Shown piece by piece: positions 1-7,379 of a stretch of 64,000 bases of DNA. Origin of the DNA: Humibacter sp049446075 (GTDB lineage Bacteria > Actinomycetota > Actinomycetes > Actinomycetales > Microbacteriaceae); contig NZ_JBMSEB010000001.1 of assembly GCF_049446075.1 (NCBI RefSeq), positions 2,418,001 through 2,482,000 of the forward strand. Direction: 5' to 3'. The translations under genes and the position numbers were made by a program. The notes beneath the pieces are model-generated. The model saw nothing but the letters and a program-made list of their open reading frames with translations. It ran no database searches and was not told where the DNA came from. Position 1 is the first letter of the stretch, and each line of letters starts with the position of its first letter.

Positions 1-1
1 T

Positions 2-76
2 GCACTGCTGCTCGCCGCCGGCGCGACGCTCACGGTTGTCGCTGCTAATCGACGTCGCCGGACCCGTCAGGACTGA
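2..76 (+). CDS. C-terminal end of a membrane or wall-anchored protein (partial)
   Basis: The first 75 bases read in one frame as a short hydrophobic stretch (ALLLAAGATLTVVAA) followed by a basic tail (NRRRRTRQD) and TGA. A hydrophobic helix followed by arginines is the typical tail of LPXTG-sorted surface proteins or of a single-span membrane protein. The rest of the gene lies outside the window, so neither the sorting motif nor the function can be checked. Confidence 0.45.
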   Translation, partial: ALLLAAGATLTVVAANRRRRTRQD

Positions 77-140
77 GAAGCCCCACGCCGCCCGTCGCAC
101 GGAGTTAACCATCACACTGAGGACTATTTCCTTTAGAGCC

Positions 141-154
141 ATTGTCCTGACAAT
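141..154. promoter_or_regulatory. 14-bp palindrome upstream of the PAP2 phosphatase gene
   Basis: ATTGTC-CT-GACAAT is a perfect palindrome lying in an AT-richer part of the gap before the phosphatase gene, about 165 bp upstream of its start. It could be an operator for a dimeric regulator. No partner regulator can be named from the sequence. Confidence 0.3.
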
Positions 155-319
155 CTCGGCCGGATATGGTCGGGAACAGTGACTCTCGTGTGCCTCTGAC
201 GGGGGTCATCGTCGAACCCAGAGCCGGAAGTGGGGATCGGCCGTCTGGGTTCCGCGAGCGTGTCTGCTCGACAGCCCGGGACAGCATCCGCACCGGCAAG
301 CGAAAGGACGCACGACGCG

Positions 320-2425
320 ATGACGCTCGATTCCCAATCCCCAGACGAACGACGGCGCAGGCGCAGGCGCCTGACTGCAGCGACAGGCGTGGCCGCGTTC
401 GCGCTGTTGGCCGCCGCGCTCCCGGCATCCGGTGCATCCGCACAGACATCCTCACCCGATGGCTGGCACTTCGTCGACGCGTACCAGACGAACCAGTCGA
501 CGAACACGACGCCCGAGACGAACGCGGCCATCCGCCTGCTCGGCAAGTTCTCCGACCTCTGGCAGCCGGGCACGAGCTGGGACAACGGAACCAAGCTCAA
601 CGCGGCCGTGCTCGACGAGAACATCCAGAAGGCGATCGACATCACGAGCTCGCTCACGCCCGCCGAGTCGAAGGAGGCCTATCTCACCGACCGCCGCAAC
701 CAGAGCTACACGGCGATCAACGGGTTCGGCCCTTATACGGATGCCGTGCGTACCGCAGCGAACGCCGGTACCACGATCGGCGACGACATTCCGGCCGACG
801 CCACCACTGTCAAATACAACGACGCGGGGAACGCGAACGGTGTGTGGGCGGACGAGAATTCGGCGCTCGGCAAGGTCGTGACCCTCGTCGACACGCTCCG
901 AGGCAACTACTCCTCAGGGAACCCGTCGAAGAACTTCTATCAGTACATGCGGCCGTGGCGCTGGTCGGACCAGGTGAAGGTCGTGCCCCAGCTCGAGCCG
1001 GAGAAGTCGACGACGCCCGCGACAGACGGCGGGTTCCCGAGCGGGCACACGAATGCGGGCTACCTCGCCGACATCGCGTTCGCGTACGCGTATCCGGAGC
1101 GCTACCAGCAGCTGCTCACCAACGCCTCCGAAATCGGCAACAGCCGAATCCAAGCGGGCATGCACTCGCCGCTCGACGTGATGGGCGGACGAGTGCTGGG
1201 CACCGCGCTCGCCGCCGCGATCCTGAACGATCCGGCGAATGCGGCACTCAAGCAGAGCGCGCACGCGCAGGCCGAGCAGGTGCTCGCAAACGCGGCGCCC
1301 AGCGGCGACGACACCTATGGCGACTACGCGGCGAACCGGGCGGCGTATCGCCAGCGACTCACGTACGGATTCGAACAGATCGGGCCGACAGACATCCCGG
1401 CGACCGTGCCCAAGGGCGCTGAGGCTCTGCTCGAGACTCGGTACCCGTACCTGAGTGGCGAGCAGATCCGGGACGTTCTGCGCACGACCGCGCTGCCCTC
1501 CGGATACCCGCTGCTCGACGACGAGGAGGGCTGGGGGCGCCTCGATCTGTTCTCGGCATCGAGTGGATACGGCGCACTCGACTCGGCGGTGACCGTGTCG
1601 ATGAACAAGGCGGACGGCGGCCTCTCCGCTGCCGACACCTGGCAGAACGACATCCCAGGCGCAGGCTCGCTGACGAAGGCCGGCACAGGTGAGCTGACGC
1701 TCGCCGGGTCCAACACCTACCGCGGCGGCACAAGCGTTGTCGATGGAACGCTCGTTGCCGACTCGGCCTCCGCCCTCGGCATCGGCTCGGTGCGCGTCGC
1801 CGACGGCACTCTCGCGGAGGCGACATCCGACACCGTGAAGGTGGGCGGCTCGCTCACCGAGTCGAGCGCCGGCACGCTCAAGCTCTCGATCGACTCGGGC
1901 TCGCCCGCAATGCAGGTCGACGGTCGAGCGGTACTGAACGGCAAGCTGGCCGTCGACGTGGCGCCTGGCACGCAACTGGGCAACGATGTCGTGCTGCTGA
2001 CCGCGCACGGGCTGACCTCGTCCCTTTCTGCGGGCGACGTGACGATCACGGGCCTCCCGTCGGGCTACCAGGGCAAAGTGGTCGAGCGCGGTGGAGCGCT
2101 GCACCTGGTGAACGCGGCAGCGCAGGGCCACGGCGCGGTCTCGGTGAGTGTGAGCAAGCATCCTGTACCCGCCGGCTGCACGACGACCGTCTCGGTGAAG
2201 GGCCTCGCGGCGCTGTCCATCACGGGCATCCGGCTCGACGGGCACCCGGTCGCGGCGCTGAAGGCGGATGCCCTCGGCAACGCGTCGAAGCAGGTGGCTG
2301 TGCCCCGGTCGGCCCGCGCAGGCACGCACACGGTGACGGTGACGGATGCCTCAGGCACGCCGCTAGCGTCGGCGCCGCTCGTGGTGACGAAGGCGCAGCA
2401 TCGGTGCGACGCCCGGCACTGGTGA
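320..2425 (+). CDS. Secreted PAP2-family acid phosphatase with autotransporter-type beta-strand repeat
   Basis: A 701-residue exported phosphatase. The start at 320 follows AAAGGA; residues ~12-45 are an arginine-rich n-region (RRRRRRR), a hydrophobic core and an ASAQT cleavage-like site. The class A acid phosphatase/PAP2 signature is complete: K204-x6-R211-P212, PSGH at 240-243 and SR-x5-H-x3-D at 275-286. Residues ~447-480 match the passenger-associated repeat of autotransporters (GTGELTLAGSNTYRGGT...VVDGTLVAD), followed by a beta-rich region and a C-terminal Ig-like segment. Known family activity is release of phosphate from phosphomonoesters outside the membrane. There is no beta-barrel, as expected without an outer membrane, so the repeat is probably a beta-solenoid stalk. 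Substrate unknown. Confidence 0.85.
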   Translation: MTLDSQSPDERRRRRRRLTAATGVAAFALLAAALPASGASAQTSSPDGWHFVDAYQTNQSTNTTPETNAAIRLLGKFSDLWQPGTSWDNGTKLNAAVLDENIQKAIDITSSLTPAESKEAYLTDRRNQSYTAINGFGPYTDAVRTAANAGTTIGDDIPADATTVKYNDAGNANGVWADENSALGKVVTLVDTLRGNYSSGNPSKNFYQYMRPWRWSDQVKVVPQLEPEKSTTPATDGGFPSGHTNAGYLADIAFAYAYPERYQQLLTNASEIGNSRIQAGMHSPLDVMGGRVLGTALAAAILNDPANAALKQSAHAQAEQVLANAAPSGDDTYGDYAANRAAYRQRLTYGFEQIGPTDIPATVPKGAEALLETRYPYLSGEQIRDVLRTTALPSGYPLLDDEEGWGRLDLFSASSGYGALDSAVTVSMNKADGGLSAADTWQNDIPGAGSLTKAGTGELTLAGSNTYRGGTSVVDGTLVADSASALGIGSVRVADGTLAEATSDTVKVGGSLTESSAGTLKLSIDSGSPAMQVDGRAVLNGKLAVDVAPGTQLGNDVVLLTAHGLTSSLSAGDVTITGLPSGYQGKVVERGGALHLVNAAAQGHGAVSVSVSKHPVPAGCTTTVSVKGLAALSITGIRLDGHPVAALKADALGNASKQVAVPRSARAGTHTVTVTDASGTPLASAPLVVTKAQHRCDARHW

Positions 2426-2525
2426 GCTGACACAGACGGCGCGACGGTGGCGTGTCCGTGCTTCCGAACCGAGGGTTGAGCTTGTTGAAACCCGGCTTCA
2501 TGACTGGAACGTTTTGGCGCGGAGC

Positions 2526-3275
2526 TCAGTTTCCCGCCAGTGCATTCAATCCACTGATGGCGGCGCTGGCGGTCAGCGGCGCTGCGACAAGGATTCCGAG
2601 TTCCCGGGCTCTTCTGATCACGTCGACACGTCCTCGCCCGCCGAGCTTGCGGCCGATGCTGCTGATGTGGTGTTTTACGGTGACCTTCTCGATGCCGAGC
2701 CGGGCCGCGATGGCGCTGGTGGTCGCCTTGTCCAAGAGAAGCAGGAAGACTGCTGCTTCACGTTTGCTCAGTGCCGCCCGAAGCCGTGAGCTGTCTACGA
2801 TCTCACTCACGATGTCCTCTCGCCGCACCGCGACGCCGGCAGAATCGAGAACAAGGGCGATGCCGAACAGTAAGTGTCGCGCGAGGCAGATGGCGATCTC
2901 GATGTTCCGGCCCGGGAACACAAGATCAAGCTGTTTCAGCGCCGTCTCGAACAACACGGCGGCTCCTGCAAGCGCAACGCCCGGGGGGATGCCGCTGTCG
3001 GCCAGCTCGACAACGACGTTGCGTGTGTCAAGCGACGGCGCTTCGTTGACAGGGCCATTCAAGGCCGTGAGCACCACGCTAACGATGCTTCGGGCATACT
3101 CCGCGCGCTCGGCAGCGAGTGCGTCTGTGGCGATGAGCGGGCTGCCGACGAGACGAAGCTGGTGCACGTAGGCGAAAGCGATCGTGTCGACGAGCGCTTC
3201 TCCTTCGTCGATTGCACTGTCTGCGGCGGGAGAAGGTAGCCGAGGCGGGGTGGCGATCGTGGGTTCAACGGTCAT
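2526..3275 (-). CDS. LuxR-family transcriptional regulator
   Basis: A 249-residue protein with a C-terminal LuxR/GerE helix-turn-helix at ~169-228 (LSKREAAVFLLLL...SAIAARLGIEKVTVKHHISSIGRKLG). The N-terminal ~165 residues are mostly helical and hydrophobic and do not resemble a response-regulator receiver, PAS or autoinducer domain that I recognise. The start at 3275 (MTVEP) is preferred over an upstream in-frame start because the extra segment would run into the neighbouring small gene. It is convergent with the phosphatase gene. Target unknown. Confidence 0.75.
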   Translation of the reverse strand: MTVEPTIATPPRLPSPAADSAIDEGEALVDTIAFAYVHQLRLVGSPLIATDALAAERAEYARSIVSVVLTALNGPVNEAPSLDTRNVVVELADSGIPPGVALAGAAVLFETALKQLDLVFPGRNIEIAICLARHLLFGIALVLDSAGVAVRREDIVSEIVDSSRLRAALSKREAAVFLLLLDKATTSAIAARLGIEKVTVKHHISSIGRKLGGRGRVDVIRRARELGILVAAPLTASAAISGLNALAGN

Positions 3276-3309
3276 CGGGGTGATTTCTGCGTACTGACAT
3301 CTCGCGGGA

Positions 3310-3576
3310 GTGTCGGACGACCTCGGCGGAATAGTATCTGAAAATACGGGTGGATACACCGTTACCATCCCGTTTGGAAATCGGGGAATTGTCGTAAGAG
3401 TGATGGACCAAGGCGGTGACCGCACCAACTACTATCGGATCAGCGTCCCGGGAAAGGAAGCGTTTACCCGTTCTGGGTTGCCTTCAACGAATCCAGAAGA
3501 AACCCACATACCAATTAGTAGCACGTCAATTGATGAAATTATAAGGATCGTAAGAAAGATCCGAGGGAATGGGTGA
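3310..3576 (+). CDS. Small protein of unknown function, possible polymorphic-toxin C-terminal fragment
   Basis: An 88-residue product from a GTG start, with lower GC than its surroundings. I do not recognise a family with certainty. The layout (short beta-rich domain, a YRISVPGKEAFTR stretch, then NPEETHIPI and a terminal helix) resembles the nuclease tips of polymorphic or Rhs toxins, but the delivery part is missing: an in-frame TGA lies only 15 bp upstream of the start. It is translationally coupled to the next gene by a TGATG junction, as is common for toxin-immunity pairs. It may be an orphan toxin tip, a decayed fragment, or an unrelated small protein. Confidence 0.4.
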   Translation: MSDDLGGIVSENTGGYTVTIPFGNRGIVVRVMDQGGDRTNYYRISVPGKEAFTRSGLPSTNPEETHIPISSTSIDEIIRIVRKIRGNG

Positions 3577-3908
3577 TGCTCACCGATCGCCTCTGGGGAG
3601 GCAGCCTGCAAGCTGCAGACCTCGACGTCAGAAATCAAACCTTGAGTCTTAAGGTGAGAGTTGATCACGGAAGTTCGCACGAGATCCACGAACTTCAGAT
3701 AGTTCGCATGCACGAACTTCAATTTAGAAATTCGATCGGCCCCGATTGGGATTATGCGGAATTTACGGAATGTTGGCTCGAATTCGACTCGACTTCACAC
3801 CTCTGGAACTTTCAAGTAGTTCTCTGGGTGGAGCCCACTGGGTTTGCAGGAAGTTGCGAAGAGATCACGATGGACGGGGTTGAGGTTCCGCGGCCAGGCT
3901 ACGACTAG
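3576..3908 (+). CDS. Small acidic protein, candidate immunity partner of the upstream gene
   Basis: A 110-residue product whose ATG overlaps the previous stop by one base (TGATG), with GAGGGA just upstream; a GTG at 3573 is the alternative start. It is rich in beta-type sequence and aromatic and acidic residues (DWDYAEFTECWLEFD, NFQVVLWVEP), with no signal peptide or membrane segment. Small acidic cytoplasmic proteins encoded directly behind a toxin tip are usually immunity proteins; that role is inferred from context only. Composition is AT-richer than flanking genes and no GGATGC/GCATCC hexamer occurs in it. Confidence 0.45.
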   Translation: MLTDRLWGGSLQAADLDVRNQTLSLKVRVDHGSSHEIHELQIVRMHELQFRNSIGPDWDYAEFTECWLEFDSTSHLWNFQVVLWVEPTGFAGSCEEITMDGVEVPRPGYD

Positions 3909-4238
3909 CGGGTGGGCTCGGCGGTTGAGTACCAGAACGTTTTGATTGACGATTCCTTGGGTGAATGGGCAACAAGAGGTGCTAAGGATGAGGCATCTGG
4001 TTCCACCATCGATCCATCGACACCGGCGGGGGGCGCATGCAACAGGGCGCCCCAAGTCCGGGCACCGGGGTGAACCGCGCACGGTTCCGAGGAGGTGAAG
4101 CGTCGGTCAGTTGCGGCATGACTCGCCCGATGTGAGGCCCCGATTGCGGCATGACTCGCCTCGATGTGAGGCCTCGATGTGAGGCCTCCGATTCGAGGCG
4201 CTTACGCTCTTGATGGACATAAGCGATCGGGGAAAGTA
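3909..4238. other. Gene-poor stretch of the low-GC islet
   Basis: About 330 bp between the candidate immunity gene and the next small gene. It contains the direct-repeat array described separately and no convincing coding frame. It may be the remnant of further toxin-immunity material, but nothing in it proves that. Confidence 0.4.
4111..4186. repeat. Short direct-repeat array
   Basis: Two copies of a ~29-30 bp unit that begins TTGCGGCATGACTCGCC and ends CGATGTGAGGCC lie at 4111-4139 and 4144-4173. The last 13 bases of the unit (TCGATGTGAGGCC) are repeated a third time at 4174-4186. The copies are nearly contiguous, so this is not CRISPR-like; it looks like tandem duplication or a decayed recombination site inside the low-GC islet. 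Confidence 0.7.
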
Positions 4239-4625
4239 GTGCCAATTCCCTACCGTGATCAAGATTTGAGCGCCCCCGAGCATGCGCTGGTTAACGAAGC
4301 GAGAATGGACGATGTTTCGTTCGATTGGGTACTCATCCATCTGGGCATAGTGGGTAATCCGCCTCCATATGCGTCGTGGCGACCATCCAAGACCGACGTT
4401 GACCGCGCGTTCATTACACTTCATAAACTGCTCAAAAGGGGTTGTATTGCGGTAGGCAGAATGGAACCAACGGGCGAATGGACGTCAAGCGGCACGGCTC
4501 GACTTCGGCACGTGTCGGAGTCGCCGGATATCGTTCGGCGTCAGGTCCTCGCGTCATTAGGGGAGTCCGACCCGCATGTATGGGAAACGTCATGCTGGGT
4601 AACGGCAGCGCCGCTCGACTCCTGA
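4239..4625 (+). CDS. Hypothetical protein of the low-GC islet
   Basis: A ~128-residue product if translated from the GTG at 4239 (GGGGAAAG close upstream); an ATG at 4305 (MDDVSFDW) would give 106 residues. An ATG at 4179 lies inside the direct-repeat array and is unlikely. No recognised domain, signal peptide or membrane helix; the sequence has several Trp and a Pro-rich NPPPYASWRPS segment. Lower GC and absence of the local GGATGC hexamer suggest acquisition together with the two preceding genes. It could be another immunity-like or toxin-system protein, but this is a guess. Confidence 0.4.
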   Translation: MPIPYRDQDLSAPEHALVNEARMDDVSFDWVLIHLGIVGNPPPYASWRPSKTDVDRAFITLHKLLKRGCIAVGRMEPTGEWTSSGTARLRHVSESPDIVRRQVLASLGESDPHVWETSCWVTAAPLDS

Positions 4626-4798
4626 AGGCCCACTGTGATCCTATTCACCGTACGAGTTCCGTCGGCAGGTGAGTTGCACCGGGCTCTGAAGCCTAGGGCT
4701 TGAGTACTGGTCGGCTGGAGAGGGGCGCTCGGGCGGTGGTCCTGCCGCGTGGCTGGGGGCACGAGGCGAACGAATGCGACCTGTACTAGTGACCTGTC

Positions 4799-4843
4799 CA
4801 CACCAAGGGGCCGCCCGCACGAAGCGGACGGCCCCTTGGTGTG
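4799..4843 (-). terminator. Rho-independent-type terminator after chvE
   Basis: Perfect 15-bp arms CACACCAAGGGGCCG and CGGCCCCTTGGTGTG separated by 15 bp, immediately downstream of the chvE stop on the minus strand. The strong stem and its position support termination of the mmsA-mmsB-chvE transcript; there is no clear U-tract, as is common in actinobacteria. Confidence 0.75.
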
Positions 4844-4854
4844 AAGGGCGGAGA

Positions 4855-5955
4855 CTACTGGCTGTTCTTGGCCAGCTCCTCGAGGGTCGAGTTGTTCGAG
4901 TACGCCTGCACCGCGTTCTGCTTGGTCACCAGGATCGGCGTGAGCGGCTTGTACGGAACGGTGATCGTGCCGTTGTAGGCGTTGGTCTTGTCGTTGTAGT
5001 CGACGCCCGACGGCTTCTTCTTGCCGTTGGCCAGGTCGTTGATCAGGTCGACCGCGGCCTTCGCCTCCTCGTCGGTGTTCTTGTAGATCGTCGAGTACTG
5101 AACGCCCTTCATGATCAGCGGAATCGACGCGGTCTCGGAGTCCTGACCCGTCACCACGGGAACGGGCAGACCTGCCTGCTGTGCGGCCGTGATGATCGAG
5201 CGACCGAGCGTGTCGTTCGGGGAGAGAACGCCGTCGAGCTCGGTGCCGTTCGAGTACGTCTTGGTGATGATGTTGGTCATGCGGGTCTGGGAGTTCTTCG
5301 GGTCCCAGTTGTCCGTCTGCACCTGCTGGAAGGATGTCTGCCCCGACGGCACCTTCACCTCGCCCTTGTCGATGAGCGGCTTGAGCACGCTCATCGCGCC
5401 GTTGTAGAACACCGTCGCGTTGGCGTCGGTGTTGGCGCCGGCGAAGATCTCCACGTTGTAAGGGCCGTTGGGCTTCTTGGCCTTCATGCCGTCGAGCAGG
5501 GCCTGGGCCTGCAGCTCGCCGACCTTGTAGTTGTTGAACGCGGCGTAGAAGTCGACGTTCTTGGTGTTCATGATGTTGCGGTCCCACGCGATGACCGTCG
5601 CGCCGGACTTCTTCGCCTGCGCGACCTGGGTGCCGAGCTGGCTGCCGTCCTGCGCCGCGATCACGATGACCTTGTCGCCCTTGGTCACCATCGACTGGAT
5701 CACGTTCTGCTGGTCGGAGACGCTCGCCGAGTACTGCACGTCGGACTTGAATCCGGCATCCTTCAGCGCGTTCTCGAACGAGGCCTTCGCGAGCACCCAG
5801 TTCTGCGACGTCTTGGCGGGGAGGGCAACGCCGATGGTGTCGCCCTTCTTCACGGTGGTGTCGGCGGAGCCCGCATTGCCGCGCGACGAGCATCCGGTCA
5901 GTGCGACACCGGCAAGGGCCACGGCGGTGAGGCCGATGAGCAGTTTCTTGCGCAT
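4855..5955 (-). CDS. chvE: Multiple monosaccharide ABC transporter substrate-binding lipoprotein (ChvE type)
   Basis: A 366-residue lipoprotein that captures aldoses outside the membrane and delivers them to MmsB. The signal peptide ends in the lipobox LTGC, followed by a short Ser/Gly linker. The body is a type I periplasmic binding fold with the ChvE/XylF-type landmarks VIVIAAQDGSQLG, VIAWDRNIMNT and the hinge region VVTGQDSETASIPLIMKG. It is the last gene of the operon, ~100 bp after mmsB, and ends at a strong terminator. It lacks the C-terminal cysteine pair present in the two other sugar-binding proteins of this window. Exact sugar (glucose, galactose, xylose, arabinose) cannot be told. 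Confidence 0.9.
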   Translation of the reverse strand: MRKKLLIGLTAVALAGVALTGCSSRGNAGSADTTVKKGDTIGVALPAKTSQNWVLAKASFENALKDAGFKSDVQYSASVSDQQNVIQSMVTKGDKVIVIAAQDGSQLGTQVAQAKKSGATVIAWDRNIMNTKNVDFYAAFNNYKVGELQAQALLDGMKAKKPNGPYNVEIFAGANTDANATVFYNGAMSVLKPLIDKGEVKVPSGQTSFQQVQTDNWDPKNSQTRMTNIITKTYSNGTELDGVLSPNDTLGRSIITAAQQAGLPVPVVTGQDSETASIPLIMKGVQYSTIYKNTDEEAKAAVDLINDLANGKKKPSGVDYNDKTNAYNGTITVPYKPLTPILVTKQNAVQAYSNNSTLEELAKNSQ

Positions 5956-6056
5956 GTTGTTCCTTCTTGTTGTGTATTGCAGGGCGGCCCTGTCGATGGG
6001 TCGCGCCTTCTATGGAGCTGTCCGGTGGTGCGCCGGACAGCAAGCTAGGAGCGGCG

Positions 6057-7379
6057 TCAGGCCTGCGGCACCTTGACCTGTTCGCCCGCCGGCTGGTCGA
6101 TCCCCTGAGGCTGGGTCTCGACCGCCTCCTCGGTTGCGGTCGGCTTCTTCTTGCGTCCGACACCGACCCCGCGCAGCAGCAGTCCGGTGATGGACGGCTT
6201 GCCCTGCGTCTTGTTGTAGACGTCGAATGCCACGGCGGCGATGAGCACGAGTCCGCGGATGATCGACACCCACGAGGAGTCGAGCCCGAGCAGCGAGAGG
6301 CCGTTGGCGAGGAACGCCATCACGAACGCGCCGATGATCGATCCGGCAACGGTGCCGACGCCGCCGAAGATGGCCGCGCCGCCGACGAAGACCGCTGCGA
6401 TGGCATCCAGCTCCCAGCCGGTGCCGTCGAACGGACCGGATGCCTGCGCGTTGCCGATGAAGACCATGCCCGCGACTGCGGCGAGGATCGACATGTTCAT
6501 CATGAGCAGGAAGTTCACGCGACGTGACTTCACGCCAGACAGCACTGCGGCGCTGGCGTTGCCGCCAACGGCGTAGATGTGGCGGCCGAACACCGTGCTG
6601 CTCGTGATGAAGCTGTAGAGGAGGATGAGGAGCCCGGCGATGATGCCGACCACGGGGAAGCTCGTGCCCACGCGCCCGGTCGCGAACAGGTAGGTCGCGA
6701 AGATGGTCACGCCGCACAGCAGCACGAGCTTGACGACGCTTGCCCAGACCGGCTGCAGCGCCGCACCCATGCGCACGCGCTTGCGGCGGTCGTGCACCTC
6801 TTTCCAGATGAGCGCGATAACGACGATCAGGCCGAGGATGAGCGTGGGGTTGCTGTAGCCGAAGTCGGGGCCGAAGTCGGGCAGGGATCCGTTGCCGATC
6901 CAGTTGTACGACGCAGGGGTGGGAACAGCCGTCGAGTTGCCGACCACCTGGTTGGCACCGCGGAAGATGAGCTGGCCCGCGAGAGTGACGATGAAGGCGG
7001 GAACGCGAACGTACGCCACCCAGAAGCCCTGCCAAGCACCCACGAGCGCGCCGACCACGAGGCCGAGCAGCATGGCCAGCCCAGCTGGCAGGTGCCAGAC
7101 AGCCATCGACTGGGCGACCACGACACCGACGAACGCGGCGACCGAACCGACGGAGAGGTCGATGTGCCCAGCGATGATCAGCATGACCATCCCGATCGCC
7201 AGGATCAGGATGTACGAGTACTGCTGCACCATGTTGATCACGTTCGTGGGGTCGAGCGTGTAGCCGCCCGTCCAGATCTCGAACACGACGATGATCGCGA
7301 CCAGCGCGATGATCATGCTGTACTGGCTCAGTCCGCGCCCCCCTGTGAGGGTGCGCACGCCATCGGAGAACTTGCTCAT
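6057..7379 (-). CDS. mmsB: Multiple monosaccharide ABC transporter permease
   Basis: A 440-residue permease of the RbsC/XylH/GguB family with about ten membrane helices. Family landmarks include AGHIDLSVGSVAAFVGVV near residue 75, the periplasmic-side VGGNASAAVLSGVKSRRV, and GGAAIFGGVGTVAGSIIGAF near the C-terminal third. The C-terminus carries a cytoplasmic extension rich in Glu, Gln and Pro (residues ~405-440). Its start overlaps the mmsA stop by 4 bp (ATGA), indicating translational coupling. It forms the membrane channel for sugars captured by ChvE. Confidence 0.92.
   Translation of the reverse strand: MSKFSDGVRTLTGGRGLSQYSMIIALVAIIVVFEIWTGGYTLDPTNVINMVQQYSYILILAIGMVMLIIAGHIDLSVGSVAAFVGVVVAQSMAVWHLPAGLAMLLGLVVGALVGAWQGFWVAYVRVPAFIVTLAGQLIFRGANQVVGNSTAVPTPASYNWIGNGSLPDFGPDFGYSNPTLILGLIVVIALIWKEVHDRRKRVRMGAALQPVWASVVKLVLLCGVTIFATYLFATGRVGTSFPVVGIIAGLLILLYSFITSSTVFGRHIYAVGGNASAAVLSGVKSRRVNFLLMMNMSILAAVAGMVFIGNAQASGPFDGTGWELDAIAAVFVGGAAIFGGVGTVAGSIIGAFVMAFLANGLSLLGLDSSWVSIIRGLVLIAAVAFDVYNKTQGKPSITGLLLRGVGVGRKKKPTATEEAVETQPQGIDQPAGEQVKVPQA

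Noticed and set aside
4111..4186. CRISPR array
   Set aside because: Repeats are nearly contiguous without unique spacers, only two full units are present, and no cas genes are nearby.
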